From: a virus
DNA: 38,433 nucleotides
Direction: 5' to 3' (one strand)
Virus record (IMG/VR): IMGVR_UViG_3300019884_000005
Coordinates: 1 to 38,433 of that record
Shown: positions 7,573 to 14,703 of the stretch, in pieces
Numbering within the stretch: position 1 is the first letter of the stretch
How the letters are laid out: the number at the start of each line of letters is the position of its first letter
The notes under the pieces: generated by a model
What the model was told of the DNA's origin: nothing
Databases searched by the model: none
What the model saw: only the letters and a program-made list of their open reading frames with translations
Made by a program: the position numbers and the translations under genes

Positions 7573-7761
7573 ATGAAGTTAATCAAACATGTTACCAAAG
7601 GTAAGTCCCCGACCGTAGTTTGGTACCCATTCGGTACAGAGAAGGATGCCATTCTGCAAGCCAAGTATGATGTTACGATGGTATCGGGGGCTTACGATGG
7701 AATCTATGAAGGCGACTCTACCGCGACAGCTAAAAAGATTCATGGTAAGGAGCTACCATGA
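7573..7761 (+). CDS. Hypothetical small protein
   Basis: 62 residues, ATG two bases after the previous stop and no visible Shine-Dalgarno, so translation is probably by re-initiation. Contains a predicted beta-rich core (T-V-V-W-Y-P-F-G, D-V-T-M-V-S-G-A-Y-D-G-I-Y-E-G). Its stop overlaps the next ATG by four bases. No family recognised; context suggests a virion accessory protein. Confidence 0.65.
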   Translation: MKLIKHVTKGKSPTVVWYPFGTEKDAILQAKYDVTMVSGAYDGIYEGDSTATAKKIHGKELP

Positions 7762-8219
7762 GATCAATCTATGAAGCTCATACAGAGGCCGACGTTGGCT
7801 TCACTACAGTAGAATCCGTCTTTGGAGTAAAAGCTGATGCCGGTCATGCTGTCGACCTACTAGCTTTGAATTTCTCCCTAGATGGTATTGATGCTGCTGC
7901 TGCTCCTGTGCTGGTTGAGTTGTGTACGGCCACGTTTGCTACTAACGCGCCAGGAACTAACTCAACTGCTGTCACGGTACACAACACGTCCGGCCCACGG
8001 ATTGCGGAAACCTTTGCTGCTGCTAGAGAGTGGACCGCCGCGCCTACTGTTCTAGTATCAGTGATGGCTCTTGAGTTTGATCCTTACAAGATGATTGTAA
8101 AGGAATCATTCCCTCTAGGTGAAGGATACGACTTCCCTGTGGCTGAGGGATTCGTGGTCAGAATGACAGCGGCTGCCACAGTGAATACAAGAGTACACGG
8201 ACGTTGGGCAAGAGTTTAA
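7758..8219 (+). CDS. Virion-like structural protein
   Basis: 153 residues, ATGA overlap with the gene before and AAGGAG upstream. Beta-rich with alternating hydrophobic strands (V-D-L-L-A-L-N-F-S-L-D-G-I-D, P-V-L-V-E-L-C-T-A-T-F-A, T-V-L-V-S-V-M-A-L-E-F-D-P) and a typical ending with V-V-R-M-T-A-A-A-T-V-N-T-R-V-H-G-R. Small beta-sandwich proteins of this kind occur as decoration or fibre-associated proteins. No specific family identified. Confidence 0.72.
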   Translation: MRSIYEAHTEADVGFTTVESVFGVKADAGHAVDLLALNFSLDGIDAAAAPVLVELCTATFATNAPGTNSTAVTVHNTSGPRIAETFAAAREWTAAPTVLVSVMALEFDPYKMIVKESFPLGEGYDFPVAEGFVVRMTAAATVNTRVHGRWARV

Positions 8220-8223
8220 TCTG

Positions 8224-9576
8224 TTGATTAAGGTAGCTCCTGCTCTACGAGACTATAACGAGTCCGAACTAGTCTCGTTAATAAAACAAGGACTAGCCCG
8301 TGTAGACGGAGATTCCATCGTGCCGACAATCTCGGGACGGGCTAATCTGCGTGCTAACACTCATGAGGGTGGTATCTTAGCTGCCACAATCTCCACAGGT
8401 AACTCGGGTGGAGCATCGGGTGATGCTTATGACACTATCTCGATTGGTGCTGGCAATACGTTCATTTTCGATGGAACAAATGTCAAAGGTAAATTAGGTG
8501 CTAAGTTTACTAGTGGCGGTACGACGACTGGATATATCTCTTGGACAGCACTTGGCGCAATCACCACAGACGTGTGGTTTCGGACTTATTTTGCTGTCTC
8601 TGCTATTCCAACTATCAGCACTTGGTTCGATATGCTTCGCCCTATCGTATCGGGTGGTGGTCGATCCGGTGGTGATGTTGGTGTTCGTACTGATGGTACG
8701 CTTCGATGGGGCAGTGGATCTTCTGGCACCGAGGTTGTTGCAATTCGTTCAACAACTGTAATCGCGCCGAACACGATTTATCGATTAGAGTGGCGTGTTG
8801 ACCCTCATGCGACACTTGGCGAAATTGAATGGTGGCTTTATGATGAGCCTGGTGCTCCCATTGGTGATCACGTAGAAACTAAAAGTGCTGGTTCTCTTGT
8901 GAACTCAGGGAACATTGATGGCTTTCGGATGGGGAACGGTGCTACAGCTGCCAACATCAGCGGTCTTTCCGCATGGTTTGACAATGTCGCAATTTCCACT
9001 GACGGGCAAATTGGTCCTGGGTTACCTGAGCAAACTAGAGGCGTGGGAGCTGCTGTTGATGGTGGTGGTATAGGTAGTCAATGGTTTAATGTTGACAACG
9101 CAGAAGTTGAGGATACACTCGTCGCCAATTCTCTTGTTCAGGCTCAAGACCAGTCGCGATTTTTGAAATGTATTGACTTTGGTTTCACAATTCCAACAGA
9201 TGCAACTATTAACGGAATTGAAGTACGTATTAAGAAGGCTGCCGACGCAGAAGATGTAATAGTTGATAATGGCGTCAATTTGCTTAGTCCTGGTCCCGTT
9301 GGTGAAGAGGGGGATTTCGCAACTGCTTGGCCTTGGGACGTACTTACAAATATCATATATGGTGGTCCATCTTCTCTATGGGGAGATACTTGGACACCAG
9401 CTGAAATCAACGCTTCGACGTTCGGTGTCCAAGTTGGTGCTCTAAGCACAGATCCGTTGATTGAGAATCAGCCCTGGATTGACTATGTAGAAATGACTGT
9501 CTACTATACAGAAAACGGTGGACCGCCACCATCGACCATCATACCTCTGCGTTCTAGATCCGTAGTGAGAAGATGA
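8224..9576 (+). CDS. LamG/concanavalin-like fibre or decoration protein
   Basis: 450 residues from a TTG start four bases after the previous stop. The central part (about 90-260) reads as a concanavalin/LamG-like jelly roll: G-A-K-F-T-S-G-G-T-T-T-G-Y-I-S-W, W-F-R-T-Y-F-A-V, Y-R-L-E-W-R-V-D, I-E-W-W-L-Y-D, L-S-A-W-F-D-N-V-A-I-S-T-D. The C-terminal 180 residues form a second beta domain ending W-I-D-Y-V-E-M-T-V-Y-Y-T. Such domains bind sugars on the cell or particle surface. It sits among virion-like genes, so a surface protein of the particle is likely. The short basic tail (R-S-R-S-V-V-R-R) recurs in form in the next two proteins. Confidence 0.75.
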   Translation: MIKVAPALRDYNESELVSLIKQGLARVDGDSIVPTISGRANLRANTHEGGILAATISTGNSGGASGDAYDTISIGAGNTFIFDGTNVKGKLGAKFTSGGTTTGYISWTALGAITTDVWFRTYFAVSAIPTISTWFDMLRPIVSGGGRSGGDVGVRTDGTLRWGSGSSGTEVVAIRSTTVIAPNTIYRLEWRVDPHATLGEIEWWLYDEPGAPIGDHVETKSAGSLVNSGNIDGFRMGNGATAANISGLSAWFDNVAISTDGQIGPGLPEQTRGVGAAVDGGGIGSQWFNVDNAEVEDTLVANSLVQAQDQSRFLKCIDFGFTIPTDATINGIEVRIKKAADAEDVIVDNGVNLLSPGPVGEEGDFATAWPWDVLTNIIYGGPSSLWGDTWTPAEINASTFGVQVGALSTDPLIENQPWIDYVEMTVYYTENGGPPPSTIIPLRSRSVVRR

Positions 9577-9579
9577 TTA

Positions 9580-10308
9580 ATGGCTTCTCCTGTTGATGCT
9601 AACCGTCTAGCTACGAGTATTGCTACAGCGGTAGATCCGTGGACAGTCAATCTGCCTACGGGGATTACAGCAGGGCAACTATTGATCATGCTAGTTCGCT
9701 CTGCTGGAGCACAAACAGTTGCGAGTGCTCCTACCGGGTGGACAGCTTTGATTACTAATAACGTAGCTGACGCAACTGATGATGTAACAGGTATTTACTA
9801 TAGATGGGCTGATGGCTCAGAAGGATCAACCGTCTCTGTTGACTGGAGTGCGGCAGCAAAAGGGTTCGCTATTGTTTGGAGAGTTACAGGCGCTATCAAC
9901 CCTGCTACACAAGTTCCACAGGTTACGGCAGGTGCCACGCATACTACAACCGCTAACACTGCGAATCCTGGCTCTATCTCGCCTACAGGCGGTTCCAAGG
10001 ATTACTTGTTTATTGCAGTAATGGGTCAGGGTGGTGAGCTTAACTCGCCTACGGTCGCCCCGACAAACTATGGCAATCTAGTCCCAGGCAATTCAGGTAC
10101 AGCAGGTGCAGTAGGAACGAACTGTACTGGAGGGGGCGGATCAAGACAGGTAACAACGGCAACAGAAGATCCTGCCGTGTTTACGCATCCTGCCGCTGAT
10201 CTAGGAGGTATCGCATTTACGATTGCGATTCATCCTGCGCCACCGCATGTTCGTAAGAGTTTGAAATCTATTAGATCAGCCGCAGTACAGAAAGCGTCAA
10301 GGTGGTAG
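9580..10308 (+). CDS. Virion-like beta-sandwich protein
   Basis: 242 residues, ATG four bases after the previous stop. Contains W-T-V-N-L-P-T-G-I-T-A-G-Q-L-L-I-M-L-V, A-P-T-G-W-T-A-L, Y-Y-R-W-A-D-G-S-E-G-S-T-V-S-V-D-W and a C-terminal F-T-I-A-I-H-P-A strand, the layout of Ig-like or jelly-roll phage surface proteins. The basic tail resembles that of the upstream protein. The middle is Gly/Thr/Pro-rich with G-G-G-G-S loops. Function in host attachment or capsid decoration is inferred from composition and position only. Confidence 0.72.
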   Translation: MASPVDANRLATSIATAVDPWTVNLPTGITAGQLLIMLVRSAGAQTVASAPTGWTALITNNVADATDDVTGIYYRWADGSEGSTVSVDWSAAAKGFAIVWRVTGAINPATQVPQVTAGATHTTTANTANPGSISPTGGSKDYLFIAVMGQGGELNSPTVAPTNYGNLVPGNSGTAGAVGTNCTGGGGSRQVTTATEDPAVFTHPAADLGGIAFTIAIHPAPPHVRKSLKSIRSAAVQKASRW

Positions 10309-10311
10309 CAC

Positions 10312-11406
10312 ATGGCTAGGCTAGGACGCAGACGTAGAGTACAGACGTTTATCTACGCGGGTATTGCCACCGCTGAAACGACCACGCCTATTAACAGTTC
10401 TGATGTAGGAACTGGTGTCGAAGGTACAGCCACACTAGTTGCCGCGATTCCAGCGACCGACATTGGATCAGGTGTTGATACAGCTACCCCGAGAGTATTC
10501 GTTTCTAGCTCTGATACCGGATCGGGTGCAGACAACGCGGCGGTTAGTGTACCAATTGCAGCTAGTGATACTGGCACAGGAGTCAATAACACTGGCACTC
10601 TAACTGCTGCTATTCCGAGTTCGGACACAGGTTCGGGCGTTAACAACACTGGTGTGCTTACGGCGCAAATTCCGGCTACTGATACTAACGGGACGATCAC
10701 CGAAGCTGCTTCTGCTGCTGTTCCTGTATCCAGTTCTGACACTGGCTCAGGTGTTGATAATGCCACTCTCCACGCCAAGCCTAGTCAAACTGATACAGGT
10801 GCAGGAGCCGATAATCAAACGCTAGTGGCGAGATATACAGTAACGGATACCAACGGCGCTACCACTGAACAGATCAGTCTGAGGTTGTATGGAGTAGATA
10901 CGGGGTCTGGGACTGAGAATCAATCCTTGACCGCTACTATATCTGTTGCTGAAACAGGGCAGGGCTCAGACGCGGGAACTACAGGCACTCCTGTCAATAG
11001 CAGTGATTCAGGTACGGGAGTGAATAACACAGGTGTACTGACGGCGGCTCTGACTTCCTCTCAAGCCGGTACTAGTTCCGAGAATGCGGCAACCACAGTT
11101 CAGTACATTATCAACGATACGGGTGTAGGAGTCAACAGCATAGGAGTGTTGACCGCCGCAATTTTTGCAAGTGAAACGGGAACCTCAACAGAAAATGCTG
11201 TTGCTGGAGGGCAGGAATTCAAGTTCAGCGCTGACTTTGGTATTGGTGTAGAAGCTGCTATTGTCACTATTATGGTGGAAACGGGAGCAATCGCGAAGGG
11301 TCGAGTAGTTGTGCATAAATCAGCGCAGGGCGATGTTGAAGTGCGTTCAGGTAAGGCCGGTATTTTCACCAGCCCCGCTAAGGGTCGAATCGAAAGGATT
11401 AGATAA
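10312..11406 (+). CDS. Repetitive S-D-T-G-S-G-V repeat structural protein
   Basis: 364 residues, ATG behind GGTGGTAGC. After a basic start (R-L-G-R-R-R-R) residues 28-320 are about 15 imperfect tandem repeats of 17-19 residues with consensus S-D-T-G-S-G-V-x-N-x-x-x-L-x-A-x-I, best preserved in copies 2-5, 7-8 and 12. Repeats of this type (aspartate, glycine, small residues alternating with short strands) suggest a beta-solenoid or stacked Ca-binding turn. The last 45 residues are non-repetitive and basic (A-K-G-R-V-V-V-H-K). Probably a long thin fibre or surface protein. Ends in a TAATG overlap with the next gene. Confidence 0.8.
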   Translation: MARLGRRRRVQTFIYAGIATAETTTPINSSDVGTGVEGTATLVAAIPATDIGSGVDTATPRVFVSSSDTGSGADNAAVSVPIAASDTGTGVNNTGTLTAAIPSSDTGSGVNNTGVLTAQIPATDTNGTITEAASAAVPVSSSDTGSGVDNATLHAKPSQTDTGAGADNQTLVARYTVTDTNGATTEQISLRLYGVDTGSGTENQSLTATISVAETGQGSDAGTTGTPVNSSDSGTGVNNTGVLTAALTSSQAGTSSENAATTVQYIINDTGVGVNSIGVLTAAIFASETGTSTENAVAGGQEFKFSADFGIGVEAAIVTIMVETGAIAKGRVVVHKSAQGDVEVRSGKAGIFTSPAKGRIERIR

Positions 11407-11783
11407 TGCCTGATATCAGAGTCACCAGAGGCGATACTCTAGTGTTCGATGTATATGCCACCAGATTTAATGAAACCACGGAACTGGATGAACCGATTCC
11501 ACTTGCAGGAGCTAAAGCTTGGTTCACAGTTAAACGTGCGACACGTGATCCAGATAATCAGGCAATTATCAGTGTTAATACAGTAGATGATCCTACCAAA
11601 ATTTTGATTGCGAATCCTGCGGGAGGACAAATCAGAGTTGATCTAGACCCTGGCGATACTTTGATACTGCCTAAGAGTTATCTACCGTATGACGTGCAAG
11701 TTCGTGAAGCTGACGGAACGGTAACAACTGTCTCAAAAGGATCGGTTGAGGTAGACAGGGATACTACAGTCTCTTCAACCTAA
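11406..11783 (+). CDS. BppU-N-like baseplate/tail protein
   Basis: 125 residues. V-T-R-G-D-T-L-V-F-D-V-Y-A at the start, then P-L-A-G-A-K-A-W-F-T-V-K, D-P-D-N-Q-A-I-I-S, I-R-V-D-L-D-P-G-D-T and Y-D-V-Q-V-R-E-A-D-G-T-V-T-T-V form the order of strands of the BppU N-terminal baseplate domain and related phage tail accessory proteins. The match is by eye. It is the last gene of the plus-strand structural block and is followed directly by a strong terminator. Confidence 0.72.
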   Translation: MPDIRVTRGDTLVFDVYATRFNETTELDEPIPLAGAKAWFTVKRATRDPDNQAIISVNTVDDPTKILIANPAGGQIRVDLDPGDTLILPKSYLPYDVQVREADGTVTTVSKGSVEVDRDTTVSST

Positions 11784-11785
11784 AG

Positions 11786-11830
11786 CTTAGGGGGGCTAAC
11801 CGTACTCTCTCCCGGTGTCGCCCCCCTAAG
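11786..11830. terminator. Bidirectional stem-loop terminator between convergent operons
   Basis: Perfect 11-bp stem (CTTAGGGGGGC at 11786-11796 with its complement at 11820-11830) and a 23-base loop, followed on the plus strand by ATTTTCTTT. It lies three bases after the last plus-strand stop and 14 bases from the end of the first minus-strand gene, so it can end transcription from both sides. The loop is long for an intrinsic terminator, but the GC stem and T-rich flank fit. Confidence 0.8.
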
Positions 11831-11844
11831 ATTTTCTTTCCTAG

Positions 11845-11982
11845 TTATTCGCTCTGTGTGCCCTCGACCGAAGTTTCGGTCGTTACCTCTGTGGTTGTTT
11901 CTACAGACTCACCCTCAGCAGGCGTATCCTCGCCTGTCTGCTCATCATCCTCTGCGGGTGTGTCATTCTGCGGTTCACTCAT
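11845..11982 (-). CDS. Acidic 45-residue protein
   Basis: Short gene with a clear ribosome site (GGGGGTGAG seven bases before the ATG). 45 residues, almost only Glu, Thr, Asp, Ser and Pro (M-S-E-P-Q-N-D-T-P-A-E ... V-T-T-E-T-S-V-E), no aromatic residue, very acidic and surely disordered. No family. It is the last gene of the minus-strand operon and lies downstream of the secreted-protein cluster. Possible roles for such acidic short proteins include DNA mimicry or chaperoning; nothing in the sequence decides. Confidence 0.65.
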   Translation of the reverse strand: MSEPQNDTPAEDDEQTGEDTPAEGESVETTTEVTTETSVEGTQSE

Positions 11983-12003
11983 ATACTCACCCCCTCTCTC
12001 GGT

Positions 12004-12231
12004 TCATGCTGCTACCCAAGTTCCAAAGCCGTAGCCATACCAGTAGTAGCAGCGCCACCAGCCAGTCCTGCCACCAATGGTTCCATAGGCCAGCATCAGA
12101 TTGGTGTACTGATTACAGGTTGGCATTCCTGTACCGCCGTTGCCGCCGTCGAAGCTCGGGTCGATGTTGGCGGCGTTCGCGCTACCAGCAAATGCCAAGA
12201 CCAATGAAACGAGAAGAATAATTCTTTTCAT
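12004..12231 (-). CDS. Small secreted Trp/Tyr-rich protein
   Basis: 75 residues with a textbook signal peptide (M-K-R-I-I-L-L-V-S-L-V-L-A-F-A-G-S-A-N-A, cleavage after residue ~20). The mature part is about 55 residues, Gly/Trp/Tyr-rich with two cysteines (T-C-N-Q-Y, R-C-Y-Y-W-Y-G-Y-G-F-G-T-W). Strong AAAGGAGG ribosome site. It is one of three consecutive secreted small proteins; its end G-F-G-T-W-V echoes the Y-F-G-T-W-L end of the upstream neighbour, suggesting relationship. No known family. Confidence 0.8.
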   Translation of the reverse strand: MKRIILLVSLVLAFAGSANAANIDPSFDGGNGGTGMPTCNQYTNLMLAYGTIGGRTGWWRCYYWYGYGFGTWVAA

Positions 12232-12241
12232 CTATCCTCCT

Positions 12242-12619
12242 TTAGTCGCAGAGCCACGTTCCGAAGTACGGGCCACCAACACAGTGACAGTTACAACAGC
12301 GTGTGCCACCCACCCCTGTATATGAGAAGCAACGGGCAGCCGCTCCTGGCGTCGAACACATATCTCCGATCCAGTAGCCGTTACAGCCTTCGCACATATT
12401 ATTGATCTGTGCCGGTTCCAAACCAGCCCGCAATCCCATATCGAGCATCAGGTGCTTCTCGAACTCTGAGACATTGCCAGTAGCCAGCTTGTGTTCTAGC
12501 GCTGAATGCTGAGCGTGTTCGTTGCCAGCAGCCTTGGCAGGGTCTGCCCCATAGATGATGGCTGACGCCCCGCCGACTGTTGCTGCGATAACAAGCAGCA
12601 GTACAATCAACTTACGCAT
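12242..12619 (-). CDS. Small secreted Cys-rich protein, family A
   Basis: 125 residues with an N-terminal signal (M-R-K-L-I-V-L-L-L-V-I-A-A-T-V-G-G-A-S-A). After it comes I-I-Y-G-A-D-P-A-K-A-A, then a helical stretch (H-A-Q-H-S-A-L-E-H-K-L) and a C-terminal domain with eight cysteines (M-C-E-G-C-N-G-Y-W, M-C-S-T-P, R-C-F-S, R-C-C-N-C-H-C). The A-S-A-I-I-Y-G-A-D-P-A-K-A-A block is nearly repeated in the protein encoded at 28351-28764, a paralog 16 kb away. GGAAGGAGG ribosome site. Cysteine richness suggests disulfides or metal binding outside the membrane. Function unknown. Confidence 0.82.
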   Translation of the reverse strand: MRKLIVLLLVIAATVGGASAIIYGADPAKAAGNEHAQHSALEHKLATGNVSEFEKHLMLDMGLRAGLEPAQINNMCEGCNGYWIGDMCSTPGAAARCFSYTGVGGTRCCNCHCVGGPYFGTWLCD

Positions 12620-12634
12620 GTTTCCTCCTTCCTA

Positions 12635-12985
12635 TCAACAATAACCCCCGGCTGATGCCCAATAGTAAGTACCATGATCGAGAACGCGCGGTTCCCCGAG
12701 GGTACAATATGAAGCTGTGTAGCCGTAACCGTTTTTGTATTTAAGTGGCGGCCACACAAACGGCCCTACATAAACGCATTGAAACCAGCCAACCATCCTA
12801 GCTTGCCAATCAAGGAAGTAAGCATAGACGCCAGCGATACCATGCCAGCAATATGAGTTACCTCCACCACCAGGATCAATCACACTCTCGATAGGATTAA
12901 CTGCCTGCGCCGGTTCAACAACTGCAACATTCGCAGCCACGAAAAGACCAGCGAGTAGAAGTATGATGAGTGTGATACGCTTCAT
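12635..12985 (-). CDS. Small secreted protein
   Basis: 116 residues with a signal peptide (M-K-R-I-T-L-I-I-L-L-L-A-G-L-F-V-A-A-N-V-A, later A-Q-A). The mature part has four cysteines and is rich in Tyr, Trp and Gly (S-Y-C-W-H-G-I-A-G-V-Y-A-Y-F, W-F-Q-C-V-Y-V-G-P-F, Y-Y-W-A-S-A-G-G-Y-C at the very end). TTAGGAGGGAG ribosome site. Neighbours are other signal-peptide proteins and a secreted muramidase-like enzyme, so a joint role at the cell wall or in the medium is likely. No known family. Confidence 0.8.
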   Translation of the reverse strand: MKRITLIILLLAGLFVAANVAVVEPAQAVNPIESVIDPGGGGNSYCWHGIAGVYAYFLDWQARMVGWFQCVYVGPFVWPPLKYKNGYGYTASYCTLGEPRVLDHGTYYWASAGGYC

Positions 12986-13001
12986 TCAACTCCCTCCTAA
13001 C

Positions 13002-13643
13002 TCAACAACCTGATCCTACCCAATGCGAACCGTCTCTACCTGACCATCGCATGTAACCTCCTGTGATAGCTTGTCCAGCGGGTGACAACCAATTCATCCA
13101 ACTTCGCATCACTAGGTATCCTCTCGATCTAGCAGCAGAAAATGCGTCAAACACGTAAGCATAGAAGGTTCCAGACATAAACTGCAACCATCCACCTGCA
13201 CCTGAACCTTGACGGTTTGGAACCCAGGAAGTATGCCCGCCCTCACTTCCCGAACATGATATAAGCCACGAACGTGTACCAGGAAACACCTTATTAGCGT
13301 AGTCGGTAGCGAGCCACCAATTAAGGTTAGCCGTGAGTACGGCGCGTAGATCATCCGCACAAGTGCTTTCCCTTTCGCGCCATACTCGTAGAACATAACG
13401 CCTGTATGCAACGGGTCGTTTGGCGTAACGCCCAGATGACTTTGTTCGCTTTCTACCAAGAGTTTCCTGACAATTCCACGTTGACCTGACTACGTGATGT
13501 ACTTTGTGAGATAGTCTCTCACCGTATCCGTACTTGTGCTGTCCATTGCTAGTTCGTACTTCCTTCAGACTATGACCTGCTGCTATCTCTACACCGACTC
13601 CCATGAAGGCGAGTACAGCCACGATGGTAGCAGTAAGCTTCAA
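13002..13643 (-). CDS. Secreted transglycosylase/lysozyme-like enzyme
   Basis: 213 residues, TTG start behind CGGAGG. N-terminal signal segment (T-A-T-I-V-A-V-L-A-F-M-G-V-G-V-E-I-A-A-G), then about 80 basic residues, then from about 125 the catalytic domain: C-S-G-S-E-G-G-H-T-S-W-V with the likely catalytic Glu, N-R-Q-G-S-G-A-G-G-W-L-Q-F-M-S-G-T-F, and near the end S-P-A-G-Q-A-I-T-G-G-Y-M-R-W-S. This is the lysozyme-like fold seen in Rpf/SLT-type enzymes of actinobacteria and phages. Unlike the CHAP endolysin it carries its own export signal, so it can reach the wall without a holin. Last enzyme-like member of the secreted cluster. Confidence 0.8.
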   Translation of the reverse strand: MKLTATIVAVLAFMGVGVEIAAGHSLKEVRTSNGQHKYGYGERLSHKVHHVVRSTWNCQETLGRKRTKSSGRYAKRPVAYRRYVLRVWRERESTCADDLRAVLTANLNWWLATDYANKVFPGTRSWLISCSGSEGGHTSWVPNRQGSGAGGWLQFMSGTFYAYVFDAFSAARSRGYLVMRSWMNWLSPAGQAITGGYMRWSGRDGSHWVGSGC

Positions 13644-13691
13644 AAGTAAGACCTCCGTATAGATTACTAGGCACTCTCTCCTAGAGTGTTG

Positions 13692-14009
13692 CTAGTTGTC
13701 TACCCTATCACCCCCCTCCTGTTCCAAGATTGCCGCAAGTTTGGTTTCATCAATCTCTTCGATTTCGTGCAAGATCAAATCGAGCTTGGCCTGCATCGCT
13801 CTAGTGTCTCGGTTCTGTGACGACTGAATTAGGAACAGCATGATCCACGTAACCACCGTGGTAAACGTGTTGATGATCAGCTGCCAAGTGTCTGAAAAAT
13901 CAAATAGAGGCCCGCTAGCAAGCCAAATAACACAAAGGGCAACAGCAATAGTGAACGCCATAGGATGCCCCACAGCGTTGATCCACCAGTCCGCGAATCT
14001 TCTAAACAA
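13692..14009 (-). CDS. Low-affinity iron permease family membrane protein
   Basis: 105 residues from a TTG at 14009 (GAGG nine bases upstream). F-R-R-F-A-D-W-W-I-N-A-V-G-H-P-M-A-F, A-S-G-P-L-F-D-F-S-D-T-W-Q-L-I-I-N-T-F-T-T-V-V-T-W and L-I-Q-S-S-Q-N-R-D-T-R-A-M-Q-A-K-L-D are the hallmarks of the bacterial family named after yeast FET4 (Iron_permease). Two membrane helices, about 18-35 and 42-62, then a polar helix. Bacterial members have no proven iron transport; the name is inherited. It lies beside secreted proteins and was probably acquired from a host. Possible phage uses are membrane modification or a holin-like role; inference only. Confidence 0.85.
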   Translation of the reverse strand: MFRRFADWWINAVGHPMAFTIAVALCVIWLASGPLFDFSDTWQLIINTFTTVVTWIMLFLIQSSQNRDTRAMQAKLDLILHEIEEIDETKLAAILEQEGGDRVDN

Positions 14010-14155
14010 CTACGTGGTCCTCGATTCTTCTCTCCATGTAATCTTGACATATGCAAACCATCACTGAGCAAGTCGCCTCGCTCCTCTTTATTAAAAAGGC
14101 TGAGTAGTTCGTGATCTTTGGGATGCACACTGACTGTCAGCGTCTTTCTATACAT
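13877..14155 (-). CDS. Overlapping ORF with ribbon-helix-helix-like start
   Basis: 92-codon frame. Its ATG overlaps the previous stop with a GGTGAG site just before it. The first 50 residues (K-T-L-T-V-S-V-H-P-K-D-H-E-L-L, E-E-R-G-D-L-L-S-D-G-L-H-M) have the strand-helix-helix order of a short ribbon-helix-helix DNA-binding domain and fill a stretch no other gene uses. The last 44 codons overlap the start of the iron-permease-family gene in another frame and read as a membrane segment. Either the genes truly overlap by 133 bases or an end of the ORF is shifted by a frameshift. Moderate to low confidence. Confidence 0.42.
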   Translation of the reverse strand: MYRKTLTVSVHPKDHELLSLFNKEERGDLLSDGLHMSRLHGEKNRGPRSCLEDSRTGGSTLWGILWRSLLLLPFVLFGLLAGLYLIFQTLGS

Positions 14156-14498
14156 CGCTCACCGACCGCTCCAAAAGTTCCAAGTTCCTAGCGTTTGGAT
14201 CTTTCAAGTAATTTCTGACCCGTTCCTTCAGTCTGTTAATTGGATCAGGAACCGGAAACCGTCGATGATCTTCGTTAATCTCGTCTCGCATATTACCTGG
14301 ATAACCACCCGCTCCACCGTAACAGTGAAAGTGCTCTCTCTTCTGTTCATCGGTCGATTCTATCCGCTCAAAGCCAGCAGCCTCCAAAATCGCCACTAGA
14401 GGATACGTCGTGTTTGACCAGCTAGCTGACTGTGTAGCTACGATATTCGACCTAAGCACGTTTAGTGCCTCAAGTGCTTCTTCGTGACTAAGTTCCAT
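14148..14498 (-). CDS. Hypothetical protein
   Basis: 116 residues, mostly helical with charged ends (S-H-E-E-A-L-E-A-L-N-V-L, L-K-E-R-V-R-N-Y-L-K-D) and a central H-F-H-C-Y-G-G-A-G-G-Y segment that could bind a metal or ligand. The ATG overlaps the upstream gene by 11 bases. No family recognised. Genes on both sides are small unknowns at the end of the replication operon. Confidence 0.7.
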   Translation of the reverse strand: MELSHEEALEALNVLRSNIVATQSASWSNTTYPLVAILEAAGFERIESTDEQKREHFHCYGGAGGYPGNMRDEINEDHRRFPVPDPINRLKERVRNYLKDPNARNLELLERSVSDV

Positions 14499-14703
14499 TG
14501 TGATCGTCTACCAGTAGATCGAACTTGGCTCTTTCCAACAGACCAACAAAGGCCGATAAACTCTCTTCCCCTCGGACACTAGTACCGTATCCGAGTACGC
14601 CATCCTCATCCATGTATTGCACCACTAGAATACCACAAGTAGCTCTAGCTCCCGGTGGCATCGGCGTTGAAAATCCTAGATCGTTGTCGCTATCGCTAGC
14701 CAT
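14488..14703 (-). CDS. Hypothetical protein
   Basis: 71 residues with an acidic N-terminus (A-S-D-S-D-N-D-L) and a small beta core (A-T-C-G-I-L-V-V-Q-Y-M-D-E-D-G-V-L-G-Y-G-T-S) followed by a helix. Its ATG lies inside the end of the resolvase gene (8-base overlap), so it is co-translated with it. No family recognised. Confidence 0.65.
   Translation of the reverse strand: MASDSDNDLGFSTPMPPGARATCGILVVQYMDEDGVLGYGTSVRGEESLSAFVGLLERAKFDLLVDDHNGT

Noticed and set aside
9085-9120. TTGACA with ACACTC 17 bases later on the plus strand
   Set aside because: Within coding sequence of a structural gene, -10 box poor, no operon boundary nearby.
11856-12221. 121-codon plus-strand ORF
   Set aside because: Antisense to the acidic and secreted protein genes; Ser/His/Arg-rich translation without a fold and no ribosome site.
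13660-13692. Small hairpin CACTCT/AGAGTG between the muramidase-like and iron-permease genes
   Set aside because: Six pairs, no T-run; too weak to call a terminator.
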